From: Taudactylus pleione
Lineage: Eukaryota > Chordata > Amphibia > Anura > Myobatrachidae
DNA: 64,000 bases
Reading direction: 5' to 3'
Assembly: GCA_031769625.1 (NCBI GenBank)
Contig: JAUIMM010000135.1
Location: 4,406,001-4,470,000, forward strand
The notes under the pieces were generated by a model, which did not search any database, was not told the origin of the DNA, and saw only the letters and a program-made list of their open reading frames with translations. Below, one piece after another: positions 58,706 to 64,000 of the stretch (position 1 is the first letter of the stretch; the number at the start of each line of letters is the position of its first letter). The translations under genes and the position numbers were made by a program.

Positions 58706-58747
<42 letters not shown>

Positions 58748-58920
58748 GATGACACATGGGGTATTTAGCTCAGTAGATGGGTGTCAGTGGTGCAGTGTTT
58801 AGTGCTCGAGTGAGGGTCCAGACAGGTTTTCCTGGTAAAATAAATGAAATAATGCTTTAATGTCAGCATGATCAGGAAACAAGACAAAATACGCCTAGCC
58901 CCCATCAGGGCACTCACAAT

Positions 58921-59522
58921 GGGCCTGATTCAGACCTGGTCACAAGGCTGCGTTTGCACGCAGCCGTCTGATGTTTGCAATCTGTGCACGTGTATAAGAT
59001 GCAGTGGCCGTGGGCAAACCAATCACTGTGATTGGGAAGCGATCACAGCCAGTACATAGACGTTCCGCAAGCATGAGTGACAGGATGTGCCATTTGTGGG
59101 TGGTGACGGGGAGGTTGATGGTAATGGGGGGTGTGGTGGTGCAAACGCAAGCATGTCTATGCATTTCAATGCCAGTTCAGGGACGTACATAATTAAGATG
59201 CATCATCAGCATACATGTCACATAAAATAAACACAGCATCACTCTCAGTGCTTGAGGTAGGGTATGGTCAACCACAAGTGGTGCGTATGGGTCCGATGTC
59301 AGCCGATGTTACAGATTATTTAATACACTTCCTGGAGATGATGTATGTTATGAAGGGAAAGTGGACATCTTGTGTCAGGCTGGTGGGCGTCTACTTTCAT
59401 ATCGTGATCGCACGTCAAAACATAGTGGGCTAATATCTTGCTTGTGATCGTGGGATTTGCATACTTTGACTGCGGATGGCTGCGTGTGAACGCAGCCTTG
59501 CGACCTAGTCTGAATCAGGCAC
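58921..59522. mobile_element. GGGCCTGATTCAG-family MITE
   Basis: Ends GGGCCTGATTCAGACCTGG and CCTAGTCTGAATCAGGCAC. The subterminal CAAGGCTGCGTTTGCACG pairs with CGTGTGAACGCAGCCTTG-like sequence at 59483-59503. Flanks (AAT/ATA) do not form a clean duplication. Confidence 0.78.
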
Positions 59523-59724
59523 ATAGTACAAAGTCTCTCTGCTTCCTGCAGAGTAACACTGGGATAATTAGCCTGTCCTGGATTGGCCTTTGGCTTCTCA
59601 ATTGTCAGCTGTCCTGACCCAGGCTCTGGACTGGTCTTTAGCTGGCTGGCTTCCACAGTCTCAGAACTGCAAGGAAGCAGGCCTGGCTAACTTTTGCTAA
59701 CTTAGGCTCCGGCCTACTCCCATT

Positions 59725-60274
59725 CACACGGCTCAGAGGCAGGCTACTATCTGTATCACCAGCTTCACTAAGAGGCATACTGGTGTCAACCTCTTAGAAA
59801 ATCTCAGGCAAGTCATTGCAAAATGGCTTAACCTGCTTGGACTCTCCTCGGCATTTCTGATTTCTGACAATGCCACAAATATTGTGAGAGCATTATAGCT
59901 GAGTGATTTCAAACACGTCCAATGTTTTGCTCACACAATCAATTTGGTGGTGCAGAATTTTTGAAAAATGACAGGGCCATGCAGGAGATGCTGTATGTGG
60001 CCCAACATTTTTTGAACATTTTCAGCATTCAGCAGCTGCATGGAGAAGATTGCAGAACCTGCAAGAACAGTTTTATTATCCATGGCAACACCTGAAGCAA
60101 GAGTAAGTAATAAGGTGGAATTCCACCCTTTATATGCTTTAGTGGATGGAGGAACAGCAAAAAGCCATCCAAAGCTACACAACTAGCCATGACATAGGGA
60201 GAATGTACCACAGTGGAGATTACTTTCCGTGTTGTGCAAGGTGCTGAATCCCTTTGAAGTTGTCAGTGAAGTGA
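59725..60274 (+). pseudogene. hAT transposase fragment (element C)
   Basis: It is homologous in order to residues ~545-735 of the intact transposase: the 'RQATLCITGF' region, then DNA for ISDNATNIV (59868), CFAHTINLVVQNF (59926), and LKQE..TRWNSTLYML (60090-60140). Frameshifts and stops are present. It is cut off on the right by the MITE end at 60275. It resembles elements A and B more than the young copies. Confidence 0.8.
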
Positions 60275-60540
60275 GGGCCTGATTCAGAGGCGGGCGCTGT
60301 TTTTTTTGGAGCGGCCTCCTGGCCGCTTGCATAGCTGTGGGTGACGACCCACAGCTATAGCGAGCGGCCATGATGATGGCTGCAAGCCCCAGAGAGCTAC
60401 ATCACCAGTGATGTCAGTGGGGCCGCCCACAAATGGCAGGCATTCACATGAGAATGCCTCCGTTTGTGAAGCCACCCCCCCACCACACCTACAAAATGGG
60501 GTGAGCTGCCAATCAACATCGTCAGCCATGGATAGGTAAG

Positions 60541-61005
60541 TACTTACTAACCTAACCTAACCCCCTAACCATAACCCTCCTTAGGGGTGCCTAACCCTAA
60601 CCTCCCCCCCAAGTGCCTAACCCTAATCCCCCCTGTAAGTGCCTAACCCCCCCCTTCCCCGCTGCCTAAACCTAAGTCTCCCGTGGGGGTGCCTAACCCT
60701 AAGTCCCCCCCAGGGGTACCTAACCCTAACCCTCCCTCCCCCTAGCCTAACTCTAACCCTCCCGGGGGAGTGCCTAACCCTAAGTCCCCCCTGGGTGCCC
60801 TAAACCTAACCCTTCCCCCCGCGGCTGTCCACTCGCGGCGCCGGGCATCCCTTCAATCGGGATGCCGGGCGCCTGTCTCCCGGCGTCGGGGAAATGTCAG
60901 GCATCTACATCTAGATGCCCGGCATTTCATCCCTCGCCGGGATATGACAGTCGGGAAGCCGGCTGCCGGTATTAAGGCAGCTGGTTTCCTGATTGTATAC
61001 CCCCT
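60541..61005. mobile_element. GGGATGCCGG element with CCCTAACC core
   Basis: Roughly 60545-60810 is imperfect CCTAACCCTAA/CCCCCC sequence. 60810-61005 is nearly identical to 43840-44034. It ends GTATACCCCC. The superfamily is unassigned. Confidence 0.68.
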
Positions 61006-61639
61006 AAACTTACCATCAGGATGCTGGCACCAGGATTCTGACAGGTGTTGGGATCCCAGCTCCAGCATTCTAAGCACCGGCATTTCGTCTGTTGGGATTT
61101 TGATCGGATCCCAATCAGCGACTCTGTGCATTTGCAAACAAAAATCCGCAAGTGCAAGAGATTCAACAGAAATAGGCTTCCAGTCTCTGCACTCATGACA
61201 CTCCCATTAAATTCCCATGACACTCCTACAAGTAAAAATTGTTTCTTACAATTGGATTCTTGCCACCCAGTTCCGGCCTCGGTATACTGTACCTATTTCA
61301 TTCAAATACAGGTCTGGCCAAGTTCCATCTGATTTAAAATAGGGATGAGTGCCGGACCATTTTTGCTGGATTTGGATTTGTCGTCTGGCTTTGGATTTGG
61401 ATTTGGATTTGCCAAACCTGCCGTGACTGGCTTTGGATTTGGATTTTTTACAAAAATTAGCAAAAAAAGCTAAAATCACATAATTAGGGTTTTTTTTTGT
61501 TCCTAGAGTATTATTAACCTCAATAACATTAATTTCCAGTCATTTACAGTTAATTAAGACCACCTCACAGCTTACAATATTGTTTACACCATTATTGGCC
61601 AACGTTGCAGTGAGCTGACTGGTTAATATGCGACAGAGA

Positions 61640-62497
61640 CGGTGCTTGTATTTTATATACAGAGGGCTAAGGCCCATGAAGTCACGGTGCTGGTATTTTA
61701 TACACAGAGGGCTAAGGCCCACAAAGTCATGGTGCTTGTTTTTTATACAGAGAGGGCTAAGGCCCACGAAGTCACAGTGCTTGTATTTTATATACAGAGG
61801 GCTAAGGCCCACGAAGTCACGGTGCTTGTATTTTATACACAGAGGGCTAAGGCCCATGGAGTCATGGTACTTGTATTTTATACACAGAGGGCTAAGGCCC
61901 ACGGAGTCACGGTGGTTTTATTTTATACACAGAGGGCTAAGTCCCATAAAGTCACAGTGCTTGTATTTTATACACAGAGGGCTAAGGCCCACAAAGTCAC
62001 GGTGCTGTATTTTATACACAGAGGGCTAAGGCCCACGAAGTCACGGTGCTTGTATTTTATACACAAAGGGCTAAGGCCCACGAAGCCACAGTGCTTGTAT
62101 TTTATACACAGAGGGCTAAGGCCCACAGAGTCATGGTGCTTGCATTTTATACACAGAGGGCTAAGGCCCACAGAGTCATGGTACTTGTATTTTATACACA
62201 GAGGGCTTAGGCCCACGGAGTCATGGTACTTGTATTTTATACACAGAGGGCTAAGGCCCATGGAGTCACGGTGGTTTTATTTTATACACAGAGGGCTAAG
62301 TCCCACAAAGTCACAGTGCTTGTATTTTATACACAGAGGGCTAAGGCCCATGGAGTCACGGTGGTTTTATTTTATACACAGAGGGCTATGGCCCACAAAG
62401 TCACAGTGCTTGTATTTTATACACAGAGGGCTAAGGCCCACAAAGTCACGGTGTTTGTATATACAGAGGGCTAAGGCCCACTGAGTCATGGTGCCTG
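61640..62497 (-). repeat. 45-bp minisatellite, ~19 units (element D)
   Basis: The unit GTATTTTATACACAGAGGGC TAAGGCCCACRRAGTCAYGGTGCTT repeats every 45 bp with point variants. Because 45 is divisible by three, long frames (up to 280 codons) stay open on the plus strand and shorter ones on the minus. They have no other coding features. Confidence 0.95.
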
Positions 62498-62749
62498 TAT
62501 ACACAGTGGGGTACAGCACCAAAAGATAAATTTTTTTTTTTCTTTTTAAACTTTTTACTTTTTTTTTTTACACACAGCCACTTGTGAGTCTTGACATTTT
62601 AATCAGTATAGTGCAGCATATATCAGCATGCAGTGTGCCCCCTTACACAGTCACTTTGCAGCACAGCCACTTGTGAGTCTCTGGACACAGGACTTAATCA
62701 GTAGAGTATAGCGTAGCATACATCAGCGTGCAGTCAGTGCCCTCTATAC

Positions 62750-63398
62750 CAGTGGTCAGGGAACAGGGGTAAATTACCCCACATGGGGTAAAAGTGAAAT
62801 TCCTGGGGGTAATGGACGAACAGCCCTGCATGCATATGAGTCATTCTTTAATATATAGAATGATTCATATGCATGCCTGGCTGTGCCGCAGGGAGTCTCT
62901 AAGCCGGACGCCTGCTGAGATGTTATTACCTGCAGGCGCCCGGCTCCTTCCCTGCAGTGCCGCGTTAGCCGGAGGCAGGAGTTCTCTTCTGAACTCCAGC
63001 TTCCAGCTCTCTCCATTCGCACTATGGGAGAGATGTCATGACGTCTCTCCCATAGTTCCAAGGAGCAGCCGGGCGGACAGGACGGCAGCGTATGCAGGAG
63101 CGGGGATTAAGGTAAGTTTTTTTTTTGTATAAACGGCACTACAGGGACATTATATGGGGCACTACTACAGGGACATTATATGGGGGCACTACTACAGGGG
63201 CATAACTATGGGGGCACTACTACAAGGGCATAACTATGGTGGCACTACTACAGGGGCATTATGTGGGGGTACTACTACAGGGGCATAACTATGGGGACAC
63301 TACTACTATATGATTTCCTTTCTTTCAAATCAAGGGGGTAACTTCGGCGTATCTAAATACATTTTGGGGTAAAAGGTAAAAAAGTTCCCTGACCCCTG
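62750..63398. mobile_element. hAT element with CAGTGGTCAGGGAAC ends, TSD CTCTATAC/CTCTGTAC
   Basis: CAGTGGTCAGGGAAC and GTTCCCTGACCCCTG are inverted ends (one mismatch). The 8-bp duplication (62742-62749; 63399-63406) matches 7 of 8. The middle contains a GGGAGAGACGTC-type palindrome (about 63025-63055) and short repeats of GGGGCACTACTACAGGG (63150-63300). No transposase. Nested inside element D. Confidence 0.85.
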
Positions 63399-64000
63399 CT
63401 CTGTACTGTCACTTTGCCAGCACAGCCAGTCCCTTTACACAGCCAGCAGTAATATAAGCAGATCAGTGTGCAGCTTGCGGAGCGTGTAGTGAATGGTGCC
63501 GAGTCATGGGACTCGGCGCCTTATGTAGAGGTGAACTCTCGCCTGTCGCGAGAGTTCGGCACTCTCGTGAGAATCCGACATCAAGACGCTGACGTTCGGC
63601 CTCGCAGTGGGGATCCGAGTCGGTGGGAACACCCGAGCCTCAGCTTGGGTGGACTCGGGTCCCTGATGTTCGGAGCGGTCTGATTTCTGTGGAATCCGGA
63701 CCGCTCATCCCTAATTTAAAATAGGATGGAAATAAGCAAAAATGTGTAAAAATTGTTTAGAGATGAGTAGAGATGTCCATAAAAGATGACATTTTGCCTC
63801 TCTGGCATGCACGCATGCACAATGGCAAACAATCACCCCATCTGCGTAAAAATTGCATTAGCGTCCGTCTCTGAATCAGGCCCTGAGATCCATCTGACTC
63901 GAACTTAGCCCTCCCGATCTTCCTTTGTGGGGGCCTGACTTCATCTGATGGACCTCTAATGCTGAGGAACTTTGTATCAGGGGAGGGACCCTTACAAAAA

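Larger units (their letters stand above)
61340..63713 (-). mobile_element. Non-autonomous hAT element D, TSD ATTTAAAA
   Basis: A perfect 8-bp duplication ATTTAAAA (61332-61339; 63714-63721) flanks TAGGGATGAG and GCTCATCCCTA. The 5' end is on the right with a hairpin (GAGCGGTC/GACCGCTC arms, 63674-63705) and a degenerate TATA (CTTATGTAG, about 63520). The left end has GGATTTGG repeats and the usual tail words. The interior is a 45-bp tandem array and a second hAT insertion (62750-63398). There is no transposase. Confidence 0.9.
60275..63883. mobile_element. Candidate long GGGCCTGATTCAG element containing hAT D, TSD TGA
   Basis: GGGCCTGATTCAGAGGCGGGCGCT at 60275 pairs over about 24 bases (two mismatches) with the inverted end at 63860-63883, and TGA lies on both outer sides (60272-60274; 63884-63886). 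If they are one element, hAT D and a GGGATGCCGG element inserted into it later. The right flank does not obviously continue hAT fragment C, so two separate half-elements remain possible. Confidence 0.5.

Noticed and set aside
60541..60810. CCCTAACC-rich DNA (also 9540-9720, 39510-39790, 43800-43880) considered as interstitial telomere repeats
   Set aside because: The period is irregular, the runs are interrupted by CCCCC and GTGCCTAA words, and each lies within the same GGGATGCCGG transposon family rather than forming a TTAGGG tract.
61642..62484. 280-codon open frame with repeating VFYTQRAKAH units
   Set aside because: It is the translation of a 45-bp minisatellite. A unit length divisible by three keeps frames open on both strands, and there is no start context, domain or codon pattern beyond the repeat.

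Overview
The window reads as intergenic/intronic DNA from a large, transposon-dense vertebrate genome, most likely an anuran amphibian. The reasons are abundant hAT elements, dozens of palindromic MITEs, the absence of operons or Shine-Dalgarno sites, spliced-gene signals, and repeat motifs such as the 'meteoric' GGGCCTGATTCAG termini that I associate with frog genomes. The species call is inference. Almost everything in the window is mobile DNA.

The centre of interest is one lineage of BED-finger hAT transposons, present at several ages. Two young copies carry intact transposase genes of 1037 and 1038 codons on the minus strand: copy 1 at 14797-19741 and copy 2 at 50534-57407. Their proteins differ at about 17 residues. 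Copy 1 sits inside an internally deleted relative (the outer element, 12152-19910). That relative sits inside a degenerate, much older hAT (element A, 4049-24219). Each of the three levels is bounded by its own perfect 8-bp target-site duplication. A second old element (B, 24729-36138) and two non-autonomous relatives (E, 44966-48508; D, 61340-63713) are also delimited by TSDs. Further fragments lie at 1-1724 and 59725-60274.

These hATs share an architecture. A TAGRGRTG-type end is followed at once by a DNA hairpin. In several of them a TATA box comes next, then an element-specific tandem array, then the transposase (in the coding copies), and last an AT-rich 3' tail with a GGTTTTGGCAAAACC palindrome. 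Copy 2 has 16 units of an exactly 160-bp repeat and copy 1 has 4, which explains almost all of their length difference.

Between and inside the hATs lie many short palindromic elements with GGG...CCC ends and 3-bp target duplications (PIF/Harbinger or Tourist-like), plus several hAT MITEs with 8-bp duplications. There is also a large foldback element, a triple inverted repeat at 57.4-58.4 kb, an L1 reverse-transcriptase scrap, and several mini- and microsatellites.

Only one stretch looks like host coding sequence: a 91-codon first coding exon of an MS4A-family (CD20-like tetraspanning) membrane protein at 44124-44396 (+), with a good splice acceptor and a GTAAGT donor. No further exons of that gene were recognised, so most of the window downstream of it is probably its first coding intron or flanking DNA.
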